A stretch of DNA of 64,000 bases from NCBI GenBank assembly GCA_023382535.1, contig JAHDWA010000030.1, forward strand, positions 51,679 through 115,678. Direction: 5' to 3'. Positions within the stretch are counted from its first letter, which is position 1, and every line of letters starts with the position of its first letter. Position numbers and translations under genes: made by a program. A model generated the notes under the pieces. That model made no database searches. It saw only the letters and a program-made list of their open reading frames with translations, and was not told the origin of the DNA. Shown here piece by piece: positions 54,157 through 62,958 of this stretch. The DNA comes from Anaerolineae bacterium. Its GTDB lineage: Bacteria; Chloroflexota; Anaerolineae; 4572-78; J111.

Positions 54157-55967
54157 TGGATAGTTTGACTCTTGAACAAGTATACGATGATGCGACCCGG
54201 CGAGCGCGCCGCCTTGTCGCTAGTCGTTATCCCTTAGAGACTTGTGAAGTATCTTCACCTGATTATCCAGCCCCGGGGGAAGAGTGGCGGCAGGTCTGGT
54301 ATGTCACGATTGAAAACGCCGAGAGTCCGCTCCGCCTAATCTTGGCGCTCCCATTCACTTTTCCTGATGAACTTCCTAAAGTTTATGTACCCATAGAGAG
54401 GGCCGAATGCATTAAACGCATTCCTCACATTGATAAGAATCGGCTTCTGTGCACCTTCGATACCACCGAAGTCGCACCTAATCTCAATTGCCATCCGGGG
54501 CAAATTGCTCTCGAAGTTATACAGCGCGCTGAACAGATCTGGTTTGAGGGCACTACCGGTATAAACCACCAAGATTTTGATGAAGAGTTTGAGGCTTACT
54601 GGGCTCAGAGCACCAATGGTAAAGCCATTGCCTTGATCGAACCAAATGGCGACTCCCGAGAAATAGCGGCAGTTTCTCTCATACCCAAATGGAAGGATGC
54701 CAGTTGGCTTTTAGTTGAAAAGGAAACAGAGGGCAAACGTTGGTTGTCAGCAGTCGGTCACACAAACAAAGGAAAATGCAGACCTGCCCTCTATCTGCCT
54801 CTCAAATGCTTTGGTATTCCCCCATTTCCTGCCACCAATCGAGAAATTTATAAACGCCTCCAGGAAAATGATCCTCAAGCCCTGCAACGTCTGCTCAATT
54901 TTCTTGGTGAAAAAGAACGGCCAACCGCCGTTCTTTTTTCTGTTCCAGCGGGGGTTGCTGGTAGGGCGATGGGCTTATGGTGGCACCCGGTATTCTACCA
55001 TGAGGTTAATCGAGGCCTCAAAAACGTAAAAAAACAGATTGGCCTCATTCCCGGCTTTCGGCCCGGTCCTAAGGCAGCAAAACTGGAATTGTCGGTTTAT
55101 CAAGGCGAGCAAGAACTGACTCGTAACTCGGTCATTCAGGTGCATCGAGAACGTCTCTTCAAGCGAACAGCCGGCACAGTGCCTAAAACCTGGGATGATC
55201 CGGTGAGTATAATTGGCTGTGGTTCGATTGGTGGCTTTCTAGCTGAACATCTGGCCCGATCGGGTGTCGTTGACCGCTTTCGTCTCATTGATCCAGAATT
55301 TCTCAATGTCGAGAATACTGCCCGTCATCCATGTGGCATGTCTGAGGTTGGTCTGTCTAAAGTAGCCGCCATCGCCCAGAGGATTAGCCACCATTTTCCT
55401 TATATTCAATGTGAGACACATGAGAAGAATATTCTTGAACTATTGCGTGCGTCCCCCACAGCTCTTGAACCATCTTCGTTGCGTGTGATTGCTGTAGGCG
55501 CTGACGCTGTTGAGCGGCGGCTGAACCGGTTATTTCGAGCCTCTGCTCAGGGCTGGCCTGGTCCGACTTGTTTTGTGTGGGTTGAGCCTTATCTTTACGG
55601 TGGACACGCAATTTACCTTCACAAGGACTCACCAGGTTGTTTCGAGTGCGCATTTGATGACCAATTTCTCTTTAAGTATCGGGTTATTCAAAATCCGCAG
55701 CGCCTTTCTAAGCGGGAAGCCGGCTGCCAGACCACCTATGTCCCCTATAGTGGTGCAGACGCAGCCCATTTTGTGTCAGCGCTTACTCGCTTCCTTCTAT
55801 CTGCTAGGGATACTTCGGAGAATTTGGTATTTTCTTGGATTGGGGATCTTAACGGGGCAAAACAGGAAGGCCTGATTATTCAACCGGACTGGATAATCGT
55901 AGATCCCTTTTCGATACAGGTTAGAACCCTTCAAGCGAATCCTGATTGTCTGGTATGCAACTTATGA
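54156..55967 (+). CDS. cap2: Cap2, E1-E2 fusion ligase of type II CBASS
   Basis: Cap2 conjugates the CD-NTase C-terminus to targets and so primes the system. The N-terminal E2-like domain (about residues 1-135) has the candidate catalytic Cys in RLLCTFD. The E1/ThiF domain (about 345-600) has the Rossmann IIGCGSIGGFLAEH and RLIDPEFLNVENTAR (adenylation), with the candidate catalytic Cys in GCQTTYVPYSG near the C-terminus. ATG 54156 overlaps the CD-NTase stop (TGATG); the stop overlaps cap3 by ATGA. Length (603 aa) is typical. All key residues that I can find look intact. Confidence 0.93.
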   Translation: MDSLTLEQVYDDATRRARRLVASRYPLETCEVSSPDYPAPGEEWRQVWYVTIENAESPLRLILALPFTFPDELPKVYVPIERAECIKRIPHIDKNRLLCTFDTTEVAPNLNCHPGQIALEVIQRAEQIWFEGTTGINHQDFDEEFEAYWAQSTNGKAIALIEPNGDSREIAAVSLIPKWKDASWLLVEKETEGKRWLSAVGHTNKGKCRPALYLPLKCFGIPPFPATNREIYKRLQENDPQALQRLLNFLGEKERPTAVLFSVPAGVAGRAMGLWWHPVFYHEVNRGLKNVKKQIGLIPGFRPGPKAAKLELSVYQGEQELTRNSVIQVHRERLFKRTAGTVPKTWDDPVSIIGCGSIGGFLAEHLARSGVVDRFRLIDPEFLNVENTARHPCGMSEVGLSKVAAIAQRISHHFPYIQCETHEKNILELLRASPTALEPSSLRVIAVGADAVERRLNRLFRASAQGWPGPTCFVWVEPYLYGGHAIYLHKDSPGCFECAFDDQFLFKYRVIQNPQRLSKREAGCQTTYVPYSGADAAHFVSALTRFLLSARDTSENLVFSWIGDLNGAKQEGLIIQPDWIIVDPFSIQVRTLQANPDCLVCNL

Positions 55968-56437
55968 TTGAGCAATATGAGCTGAGGAGCAATGAAATAG
56001 TGGAAATCTCTGCTGATGCGTTGAGCACGTTTCAGAAATATCGCCCGTCTCTGGGCACGAATGAGGCGGGGGGGATTTTGCTGGGGCGGGTCTATCCAGG
56101 CTCTCGCATTGTCGTGGAAGTAGCAACCCCACCCAACACCCATGATAAGGCGGGACGTTTTTATTTTCATCGGGATGCAGTCACTGCGCAGCAAATCGTC
56201 AACAGGGCTTGGCACAACGGTCAAGGGGAATGCATCTATTTAGGAGAATGGCACTCTCATAATGAGCCTTATCCGTGTCCCTCTCGGCGTGATCGCCAGA
56301 TGATCCGCAAAATGCTTCGAAAGACCCGGATGGAGATAAACTTTTTGCTATTGATAATCGTCGGGATTAAAGAGTGTTGGGTAGGTGTAGAAGATGGAAA
56401 AGTTTTGACAGAATTACGTACCACTGTCAAATCTTAA
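55964..56437 (+). CDS. cap3: Cap3, JAMM/MPN isopeptidase of type II CBASS
   Basis: Cap3 removes CD-NTase conjugates and limits CBASS. The JAMM zinc motif is complete: EAGGILLG (the upstream Glu), then HSHNEPYPCPSRRD, i.e. H-x-H-x7-S-x2-D. ATG 55964 overlaps the cap2 stop (ATGA); GTG 55946 in the same frame would extend into cap2. This is the last gene of the CBASS operon; no clear terminator is seen behind it. Length (157 aa) is normal. Confidence 0.92.
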   Translation: MIEQYELRSNEIVEISADALSTFQKYRPSLGTNEAGGILLGRVYPGSRIVVEVATPPNTHDKAGRFYFHRDAVTAQQIVNRAWHNGQGECIYLGEWHSHNEPYPCPSRRDRQMIRKMLRKTRMEINFLLLIIVGIKECWVGVEDGKVLTELRTTVKS

Positions 56438-56499
56438 GCGCTGGGTTGGCGACGATTTTAACTCTTGTTCAAGGCAAACTCAGACTTGAACCACTGAAG

Positions 56500-57340
56500 T
56501 CACTGAATTCGCTGTATCTGAAGTTCCTCGAAGAGTGGGGGGTAGTTAAAACATAGATGTAACTGCTCATACTGCCGCAGTGTTGGGACAGTTTCAAGTT
56601 GTTCAGCGCGAATTTTAGCCTCGTCCCAACCTCCCGGCTATGGTTGGTTAAAGTGGGTCTCGGTCATTTCATTAGGGATCACAATCCAGGTCAAGGACCG
56701 TTGTCTTTTGCTGCTTGCGCTTGGCCTGTTCCAAGAGTTTCGTGGTTGTGCTCTGAGCATACCCCTGCATCGGCCCATCCGGGCCGATGCACTTATCAAA
56801 AACTGGATAGCCTTTCACGATGAGTTTATCCTCTGGATACTTGAGAGAGTCCTTGACTTAATCCACTGTTTGCGAGCAATGTATACCACGTAGGTCGTGG
56901 GCTCACCCGGAGGTTGAGGTAATCCTTTGGGTAAGGTGGGATCTTGCCACTCTCTAAACTAGTCATTGACCAGCTCCCCTTTTTCAATAACCCGGCCATA
57001 CCGGCTGATGAGAGTCCTTTTCACGCTTGTTACCTTCCCTTTGGTAGATTTCAGTATTGTATGAATCAGGGTCGCGCATTCTTCCCAGGTGAGAGCTGCG
57101 CCTTAACTTTAGATTCAGTTCCCTGGATCAGGCCAAGGATAGCCAACGCTCTTTTGGCTTGGTCTGATTTTTAACCAGCTTGAAAAATATGCCGCCCTTT
57201 GTGCGTTGTCGGGAACCGTCTTCGGTCAGCATACCGTTTCCTTCAGCCTCGATCTGCTGGGTTTGCTCAAGAAGATTCTGAACCCGTTCCTCACCCAACA
57301 AAGTCTCCGAATGACCGGAAAAATTTTAAAGTAATTGTGA
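56500..57340 (-). pseudogene. decayed gene with PHAX-like RNA-binding domain
   Basis: The minus strand carries one gene broken by several stops and frameshifts. From its 5' end: SETLLGEERVQNLLEQT then EDGSRQRTKGGIFFKLVK (57180-57325) matches the RNA-binding domain of PHAX (GEKKAIELL..T, then GSRRRTPGGVFLNLLK in the human protein). Further pieces, in order, are ALAILGLIQGTESKVKAQL, VKRTLISRYGRVIEKGELV, FREWQDPTLPKGLPQPPGEP, VKDSLKYPEDKLIVKGYPVF, STTTKLLEQAKRKQQKTTV and GWDEAKIRAEQLETVP, ending at a stop at 56500. At least three frame changes and three stops separate them. No single frame is long enough to encode a working protein. Confidence 0.65.
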
Positions 57341-57402
57341 CCAGCCGGACGGCGTGGTATACTCACAGGAAACTCAGCGCGGGGTTGAAAAGGGAGAGGA
57401 AT

Positions 57403-57783
57403 ATGCCCATTAAGATCAGCGCCAAGAAATTTGAGTCGTTGGTGATGCAGGCGTTGGAGGAACTGCCGGCGTTTTTCAAAGATCGGTTGCAAAATATCGA
57501 GATCCTTATTGCCGGTTGGCCGACGGAGGAAGAGTTGGAGGAGGCGGGGCTAGGGCCGGATGAACTGCTGCTGGGGTTGTAATAAGGCATTCCACTCACT
57601 GAGCGCACCAGCGACTATGGCCTGGTGTTGCCGGATACCATCACTCTCTACCGTGGATGTATTGCGGAGTTCTGTGACACGCCAGAAGAAATCGTGCGTG
57701 AAGTGCAGCAGACGGTCAAGCATGAAATCGCCCACTACTTCGGTATTAGCGATGAACGACTACAGGAGCTAGGGGCGTATTAG
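57403..57783 (+). pseudogene. Zincin_1 (DUF1025-like) metallopeptidase with two tandem in-frame stops
   Basis: ATG 57403 has AGGGAGAGGA upstream. The frame encodes the family's N-terminal half (MPIKISAKKFESLVMQALEE to GPDELLLGL), then TAA TAA at 57580-57585, then continues in the same frame with GIPLTERTSDYGLVLPD and the zinc motif VKHEIAHYFGI, ending at TAG 57783. The family normally reads LLGLYxGIPLTER here, so exactly two codons have become stops. The metal-binding half cannot be made from the main start. Confidence 0.8.
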
Positions 57784-57791
57784 GAAAGGGG

Positions 57792-58457
57792 TTAATCAGG
57801 CGAAGGTTCATCACCTGACAACAAGAAAGACTGAACCTGCTGCCAGATGAAAGCCAACTGGTCAGAAAGTTGGTGATCGGCGTCCACCTCAACCAGGTGA
57901 ACCTGATCCGGGAAATGCGCGGCATATGCCCGGCTGTGCTCTATAGCGACCACCTCATCCTGACGGCCGTGAACGATGATCGTCGGGGCGGCTGGCGGTA
58001 CCGGCTGGAGATAGCGTAACCCATCCAGGTGAAAGTCGAATCGGAGCGGTACTTCCTGCTTATAAGCATAGTGGGCCACGTTCAGGACACCCTGCGCTTG
58101 CCACTGCTGGAGTTCCTCTTCTGGGCGTCGTTCAGGCCGGTAAGCCAAAGCCGGGGCCAACAAGAGCATCTTCCTGACCCCGCCAAAGCGGTGGGCATAG
58201 TGCAGCCCGACCAATGCACCCAGGGAACTGGCGATGAAGCTGAGGTTGCCTGGTGGCTGGCCGAGGAGATATTGCCGCAGCCGGTTGATCAGGCCGGTGA
58301 GAGTCATATATTCAAAATCGGCCGGGGTTGGATTGAACTCCACGGCCTGAAAGGCCACCTGTGGCAGCCGGGCGAATTGTTCCCGAAAGTATTGAGCTTT
58401 GGCTCCCTGTCCTGAAGAGGCGAAGCCGTGAAGATAGAGAATTGTTTCCTGGGTCAT
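57792..58457 (-). CDS. YqiA-like alpha/beta-hydrolase (esterase)
   Basis: A 221-residue alpha/beta hydrolase of the UPF0227/YqiA type. The opening ILYLHGFASSGQGAKA is the family's oxyanion-hole region, the nucleophile elbow is IASSLGALVGLH (about residues 75-86), and the acid and base are in HGRQDEVVAI (about 165) and DADHQLSD (about 195). No signal peptide, so it is cytoplasmic. It converges on the zincin pseudogene and diverges from the archaemetzincin. It looks like an ordinary housekeeping gene rather than a defence gene. Confidence 0.85.
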   Translation of the reverse strand: MTQETILYLHGFASSGQGAKAQYFREQFARLPQVAFQAVEFNPTPADFEYMTLTGLINRLRQYLLGQPPGNLSFIASSLGALVGLHYAHRFGGVRKMLLLAPALAYRPERRPEEELQQWQAQGVLNVAHYAYKQEVPLRFDFHLDGLRYLQPVPPAAPTIIVHGRQDEVVAIEHSRAYAAHFPDQVHLVEVDADHQLSDQLAFIWQQVQSFLLSGDEPSPD

Positions 58458-58485
58458 TTGATTTATCCGTCGAATTTAAGCGGAA

Positions 58486-59031
58486 ATGAGTGCTGGAATT
58501 AGCTTGGTTCCTCTTGGTTCGGTCCCAATCGACCTGTTACCATGGCTGGCAGAGCGATTGTCGGTCGTGTTCAAGCGGCCCGTGACCGTGGACGAGTCGA
58601 TCCCCTTACCGGCAACTGGGTATGAGCCTCATCGCCGCCAATACCGGGGGGATGCTCTCCTGGCCACATTGCAAGCGGTCGCCAGCCCGACTGTCGAGCG
58701 GGTGTTAGGGGTAATTGACGCCGACTGTTATGCCCCTGACCTCAATTTCATCTTCGGCCAGGCGGCTCTGGATGGGCGGGGTGCCTTCATCGCCTTGCCC
58801 CGTCTGCGCCCCTCCTTCTATGGGTTGGCGGAAGATTCACTGCTCTTCCATCAACGCGTTCTGAGTGAGGCTGTCCACGAGCTCGGGCACACCTGGGGCC
58901 TGACCCACTGCCCCGACCCCCACTTCGTGATGCACTTCTCCAACACCCTGCACGACACCGATGTGAAAGACGCGGCCTTCTGCCGCCGCTGCCAGGATCG
59001 CTGGCAAAAGAGGAGCCAGGCCGGACGATGA
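58486..59031 (+). CDS. amzA: archaemetzincin zinc protease
   Basis: The zinc site VHELGHTWGLTHC (about residues 130-142) is H-E-x-x-H-x2-G-x2-H-C, the archaemetzincin form of the metzincin motif. Downstream VMHFSNTL (Met-turn) and CRRCQDRW supply the additional cysteines that bind a structural zinc in this family. At 181 residues it has the normal length. It overlaps the next gene by ATGA. The family occurs mainly in archaea and scattered bacteria. Confidence 0.9.
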   Translation: MSAGISLVPLGSVPIDLLPWLAERLSVVFKRPVTVDESIPLPATGYEPHRRQYRGDALLATLQAVASPTVERVLGVIDADCYAPDLNFIFGQAALDGRGAFIALPRLRPSFYGLAEDSLLFHQRVLSEAVHELGHTWGLTHCPDPHFVMHFSNTLHDTDVKDAAFCRRCQDRWQKRSQAGR

Positions 59032-59756
59032 ACCCTCGCTGCCACATTGGCACTTCGGGCTGGGTCTATCCTCACTGGCGGGGAGTCTTCTATCCCTCGG
59101 ACTTGCCGCAGTCCCGCTGGTTTGATTTCTATGCTCGGCACTTCACCACCGTCGAAATTAACAACTCCTTCTACCGCCTGCCGGCCGAGACAACTTTTGA
59201 TCGTTGGCAAGCCCAAGCCCCGCCAGGGTTCATCTATGCCGTCAAAGCCAACCGCTTCCTGACCCACCTCAAACGGCTCAAGGATGTGGCCGAGCCGTTG
59301 GAGCGCTTTCTCTCCCGTGCCCGGCGCTTGGGCCATACCCTTGGCCCCATCCTGTGGCAACTGCCGCCCAGATGGCATGCTGATCCGGTTCGCCTGGAGA
59401 CCTTTGCCGCCCTCCTGCCAACGGATGTCACCAACGTCTTCGAGTTTCGTGACCCAAGTTGGTTTGTTCCAGCGGTGCGCGAGATTTTAGAGCGATTTCG
59501 CCTGGGCTTTTGCGTCTTCGATATGCCGAACCTACCCTGTCCTCTCTGGGTCACCAGCGCGGTGGTCTATTTGCGCTTCCACGGCGCAGAGACGACTTAC
59601 GCTGGCCGATACGGACGAGCCGGGTTGGAACCCTGGGCTGAGCGCATCCGGCAGTGGCTGGCCGAGGGACGGACTGTTTTTGCCTATTTCAACAACGACG
59701 CCTTTGGCCACGCCGTCGAGGATGCCCAGCTGTTACAAGAACTGATGACAGCTTAA
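59028..59756 (+). CDS. DUF72 (YecE-like) protein
   Basis: The DUF72 family signature is clear from the start: IGTSGWVYPHWRGVFYP, then TTVEINNSFYRLP (about residues 41-54), FIYAVKANRFLTH, and FEFRDPSWF (about 140-149), with YAYFNND-like FAYFNND near the C-terminus. These proteins have a TIM-barrel fold and unknown function. ATG 59028 overlaps the archaemetzincin stop (ATGA). A 242-residue length is typical. Confidence 0.88.
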   Translation: MNPRCHIGTSGWVYPHWRGVFYPSDLPQSRWFDFYARHFTTVEINNSFYRLPAETTFDRWQAQAPPGFIYAVKANRFLTHLKRLKDVAEPLERFLSRARRLGHTLGPILWQLPPRWHADPVRLETFAALLPTDVTNVFEFRDPSWFVPAVREILERFRLGFCVFDMPNLPCPLWVTSAVVYLRFHGAETTYAGRYGRAGLEPWAERIRQWLAEGRTVFAYFNNDAFGHAVEDAQLLQELMTA

Positions 59757-59793
59757 GGACGAAGGTCAGCCAAGGTTCGATGGGCAACACGGT

Positions 59794-60036
59794 TTGAAGA
59801 CTCATCTTCTCCCCTGGTTACTGGAGCCGTCCAATCCCGGCGCGCGCTCCTTTGCCCTGTGCGACCAATTAGGCCGACCTGAAGATGGTTTGGAGGTGTG
59901 CCAGGGCAGCGATTATGACCCCTGGGCCAGTGCCGGCGATTTTGGCCACACTGCTCTATGCCTTGCTCCGCCTGAGTTATGCCGAGACCTGCACGTAAGG
60001 CTGCCCTGGACTGGTAGGCTTGTACGCTACTTCTGA
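59794..60036 (+). pseudogene. possible remnant of a gene beginning LLPWLLEPSNPG
   Basis: The frame starting at TTG 59794 reads LLPWLLEPSNPGARSFALCD, reminiscent of N-termini of prenyltransferase-like helical proteins (WLLE..NP..R...L), but stops after 80 codons and has no ATG or good ribosome site. I read it as a truncated gene. It may also be chance coding. The rest of the 297-bp gap to 60054 shows nothing. Confidence 0.3.
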
Positions 60037-60053
60037 CTTAGTCAAGGTCGCCT

Positions 60054-60476
60054 CTATTGAACATATTTGACGTAAATCAACTCCGGATCGCCTTCATCCA
60101 GATGATGCAGCACGCCGCTGAGAAGATAGTCTAACTTAGCCAACAACGCCTGCATCGGCACATTGGAGAGATTGGTCGAGGTGAACAGCTTTTCGGTCTG
60201 GCAGACTGTCTCCAGGTGTTGCATCAGTCGTAAGCCTGCGCCGCGCCGCCGATAGTCGGGATGGATATAGAGCAGTGAAATAAAGCCGTGCTCAAAAAAC
60301 GAGTATTCCAACACCGCATAACCCACGACCTGTTCATCAATAACTATGACCCAGCAAGCTCCAGCGCCAATAGACCGGGTGATAACGTCACGGCGAGGCC
60401 CTTCTCGTTGGGCCACCTGGTGAAAGCCGTAGATGGGGTCGATGTCGCCGTGTACGGCTAAACGAATGGAGAACAT
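60054..60476 (-). CDS. GNAT-family N-acetyltransferase
   Basis: A 140-residue acetyltransferase. The acetyl-CoA binding motif A is ISLLYIHPDYRRRGAGLRLM (about residues 68-88), with the R/Q-x-x-G-x-G/A turn intact; the preceding strand WVIVIDEQVVGYAVLEY fits motif D. The substrate cannot be read from sequence. It stands alone, convergent with the remnant to its left. Confidence 0.85.
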   Translation of the reverse strand: MFSIRLAVHGDIDPIYGFHQVAQREGPRRDVITRSIGAGACWVIVIDEQVVGYAVLEYSFFEHGFISLLYIHPDYRRRGAGLRLMQHLETVCQTEKLFTSTNLSNVPMQALLAKLDYLLSGVLHHLDEGDPELIYVKYVQ

Positions 60477-60639
60477 TGGCTGGCCCCCTAGCGTCGTAAC
60501 GTGAGTGGCACTGGACTTCAGTATAAAACCAAATCAGGCTAAATCAATCAGAAAGTACAACCCGACTGCTGGTCAATTCGACAATGAGTAGGCCGATTTG
60601 AAAAATATTCCATCCATTTGTCTTCAACGACTGATCGGC

Positions 60640-61062
60640 TCAAGCGCCTTTTTGTTTGCTCAAAATCAGCTTTTCAAGCTGCTCCAGCAGCTCAGTTCGC
60701 CGCGTCTCGGTTAACCCCGTTTCTCCGGTTTGGGCATCAACTTCAATTGTTGTCACCCATGTTCCATCTTTATAATGAAAAGGAACTGCCCAATGCGGCG
60801 CCGGCTCTTCGACCCATTCAGGATGGCCACCACCCACCGGGCAGCCGACCAGGTCTTGCAAAAAAGCACGATGGGCCGCCCGCCGAGCATCAGCGGCAGA
60901 GATATGGCCTTGCTGGCTCATCAACCAGCGGTAATGCTTGTATTCAGGCAAGCTCAGAAGCACCAGGGGAGGCCGGGTGTCTTTTAATATCACCGGCCGG
61001 CCGACGCTAACGATGCTGGCCTGACGTTCAATATCCTGTACAAATTGTGACCAATCTTCCAT
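60640..61062 (-). CDS. protein with Phd/YefM-like N-terminus
   Basis: ATG 61062 is chosen because GGAG lies 6-9 bases upstream. Residues about 5-45 (FVQDIERQASIVSVGRPVIL then PPLVLLSLPEYKHYRWL) resemble the DNA-binding fold of Phd/YefM antitoxins, where a short strand pair repeats a request-for-repression motif. The rest (about 60-140; WVTTIEVDAQTGETGLTETR) is an unrecognised extension. It lies 62 bp downstream of an XRE gene on the same strand, suggesting a small regulatory or toxin-antitoxin-like unit. Confidence 0.55.
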   Translation of the reverse strand: MEDWSQFVQDIERQASIVSVGRPVILKDTRPPLVLLSLPEYKHYRWLMSQQGHISAADARRAAHRAFLQDLVGCPVGGGHPEWVEEPAPHWAVPFHYKDGTWVTTIEVDAQTGETGLTETRRTELLEQLEKLILSKQKGA

Positions 61063-61124
61063 ACTAATCTCCTTCAGCTTATTATAATGCGGTTCTCCGA
61101 TAAAAGTTGCCGGCATCTCCTGTC

Positions 61125-61472
61125 CTATTTGCCTTCACACAGATCAATAATTTGCTTAAAGATATGACCTAGCCTTTCTTGTTCGACGTAGGGGCGGTTC
61201 AACAGGTGCATGATCACCTCTTTTAAGATTGCGGGCAGGCTATCAAGAGAGGGTAGAGTTGCCTCATAGAAATAGGCCTCCGGCTTTTCCAGGGCCTCGG
61301 CCAGCTTGCCTAAGGTCGTTGGTTTAAGGGACTTTCGTCGGCCATTCTCGAGATGGCTGATACTGACCCGGCTTAAGCCCACCGTCAGCGCTAATTCCTC
61401 TTGAGAAAACCCCTTTGCTTTGCGGGCTAGCTTAATTTTCTCGCCCAGGGTTGAAGCAATAGCCGGTTGCAT
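61125..61472 (-). CDS. XRE-family regulator
   Basis: A clear helix-turn-helix (FSQEELALTVGLSRVSISHLENG, about residues 22-45) followed by a short helical tail (LLNRPYVEQERLGHIFKQII). ATG 61472 is used; a TTG one codon upstream is equivalent. It heads a two-gene unit with the Phd-like protein. The AT-rich inverted repeat ~215 bp upstream (61683-61730) may be its operator. Confidence 0.82.
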   Translation of the reverse strand: MQPAIASTLGEKIKLARKAKGFSQEELALTVGLSRVSISHLENGRRKSLKPTTLGKLAEALEKPEAYFYEATLPSLDSLPAILKEVIMHLLNRPYVEQERLGHIFKQIIDLCEGK

Positions 61473-61682
61473 CAAATAGCCTTACCCCTTCGCGTCAGTC
61501 CCCAACAATTGGGGAATGATCCGCCTGGCCTGGCTGGTCTCTTGAAGCCAGATTTGAAAGTCGTCAAGAATAAGATGGTTATCAATCTGAAACATTTTTC
61601 GAATTCGCCAGCGGCAGTATCCCATACCAAAGCTCTTATGGGCTGTTAATGCTTGAACTTCCTATGTTTCTCATCACTTATT

Positions 61683-61739
61683 GTAACTCTTTATTTTACA
61701 AACTACAAATTTGTAAAATAAAGAGTTTACAATTATTAT
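61683..61739 (+). promoter_or_regulatory. long inverted repeat overlapping a promoter (probable operator)
   Basis: CTCTTTATTTTACAAA (61687-61702) and its exact complement (61710-61725) form a perfect 16-bp palindrome with a 7-base centre; imperfect symmetry extends to 61683 and 61730. It overlaps TTGTAA (61711-61716) and TATTAT (61734-61739), a 17-bp-spaced promoter for the + strand membrane-protein gene at 61795. A bound dimeric regulator would block that promoter. Confidence 0.5.
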
Positions 61740-61794
61740 ATTGTTACTCGACCGGCAAACAAGCCACAGACACGAAATCGTCAGGAGATGCTCG

Positions 61795-62127
61795 ATGACG
61801 ACTCTAAAACGGATTATTCAGGCCACAATTTTCGTGGTTTTACACGCAGCCCTGGCTGTCCTGTTTATGGCTTACGTGAATCCCTCCTGGCTCGTCGGCT
61901 GCGGGATTCTGGCTGCTGCGTTTGCTACATTGATGCTCTTTGTGTTTGCCGCGGACGAAAAGAGCGCCAAATTATTCTTTTTTGAGAATTGGCGTGAATT
62001 GGAGGAGATGAACAGCCCCAATATTGGGTTGGTTTTTGTCCTGATTATGTTGATTTGGCTATTGCCGGTGGTGTGTTTCTTCCTGGCTTTTTTGTTCGTA
62101 GCTCTCATTCGGGCCAGCGGGTTTTGA
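61795..62127 (+). CDS. small membrane protein
   Basis: ATG 61795 follows AGGAG with good spacing; the longer frame from 61741 has no such site. The 110-residue protein has three hydrophobic segments (about residues 8-26, 32-50 and 78-105) and a polar loop EKSAKLFFFENWRELEEM. It is probably a three-pass inner-membrane protein. No family is recognised. Its promoter is overlapped by a strong palindrome, so it is likely regulated. Confidence 0.6.
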   Translation: MTTLKRIIQATIFVVLHAALAVLFMAYVNPSWLVGCGILAAAFATLMLFVFAADEKSAKLFFFENWRELEEMNSPNIGLVFVLIMLIWLLPVVCFFLAFLFVALIRASGF

Positions 62128-62499
62128 TAATAACCGCCGCAGCCGCAAAAAATCAAGCAACATGAAGGCGCCGCACAAGCAAAAGGGGATCGGTTGGATA
62201 AAAAAAATAAAGACGGGCCAGGGGGTTTGAGGGGTGTAGTACCATACGACAAGATAGGATGCCACAACGACTTGCACCGCCAGGATGGTAAAACAAACAA
62301 TCGTGGGGAATATCAAGGCGATGAAATACTGTAGGAAGGTAGTAGGTCCGATGGGCTCAGGTCTGTACTTGCGCCACTGGTAGTCGCAGCGTTTACCGAC
62401 CAGGCGATATCCTACGATTTGCAGGAACTGATAGGGAACGTAGAGATAAGTGGCCCAGCGATTAAGCCGTTCTGCTTTATTCAGCCGTTGGACTAACAT
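62059..62499 (-). CDS. putative membrane protein (146 aa)
   Basis: Two or three hydrophobic segments (about residues 60-85, FIALIFPTIVCFTILAVQVV, and 95-118) in a protein with a basic N-terminus (WATYLYVPYQFLQIVGYRLVG) suggest a small membrane protein. The last ~22 codons overlap the end of the + strand membrane-protein gene in antisense, so one of the two ends may be misread. A start at ATG 62499 is plausible. The 460 bp to the right (62500-62958) show no gene. Confidence 0.5.
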   Translation of the reverse strand: MLVQRLNKAERLNRWATYLYVPYQFLQIVGYRLVGKRCDYQWRKYRPEPIGPTTFLQYFIALIFPTIVCFTILAVQVVVASYLVVWYYTPQTPWPVFIFFIQPIPFCLCGAFMLLDFLRLRRLLSKPAGPNESYEQKSQEETHHRQ

Positions 62500-62915
62500 T
62501 CATAACCTCTTTGCCTGATTTTAGCTCAAAACCGAGCCGGTGGCAATATCAAAAATGCCGTTTATGAAGGGTAATCCGAGTTTCAATCTTTGGACAGTCA
62601 GACTGGCTCATCAAGCTACTGCCTATTTGGTCACGCGGCTTGTGAGCGATTCGAATAGCTGCTTCGCGTAGGTCGTTAAATCGCCAGTGCGCTTTGTGGG
62701 CCAAGACCGATTATAAACCATTTAACCCATTGGAATGGCATTTCCTAAAAGATGTCTGAAAGATGTCCCAATGATCCCTAGAAAGCATAAAGAAAGTAAT
62801 GTATCTTTTCGCTTTTGATGGGTGTGATGCGAGGTTGGATCAAGCGATTCGGGGCAGGGTGGACGAACGGGAGGCAGGGAGTTTACGCAGGTGTGAATGA
62901 TCGGGCTTGAAAACA

Positions 62916-62938
62916 GACCGCCTTTAAAAGGCGTCTTA
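62916..62938 (-). terminator. candidate terminator behind jetD
   Basis: The minus strand reads GACGCCTTTTAAAGGCGGTC, a short GC-clamped hairpin (62916-62935), followed by TGTTTTC. It is about 20-40 bases after the jetD stop at 62959. Confidence 0.4.
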
Positions 62939-62958
62939 TAGACTCCTGGAAGACCTTT

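Noticed and set aside
62500..62958. Possible gene in the 460-bp gap left of jetD
   Set aside because: Only short, poorly composed frames; nothing coding-like beyond the hairpin behind jetD.
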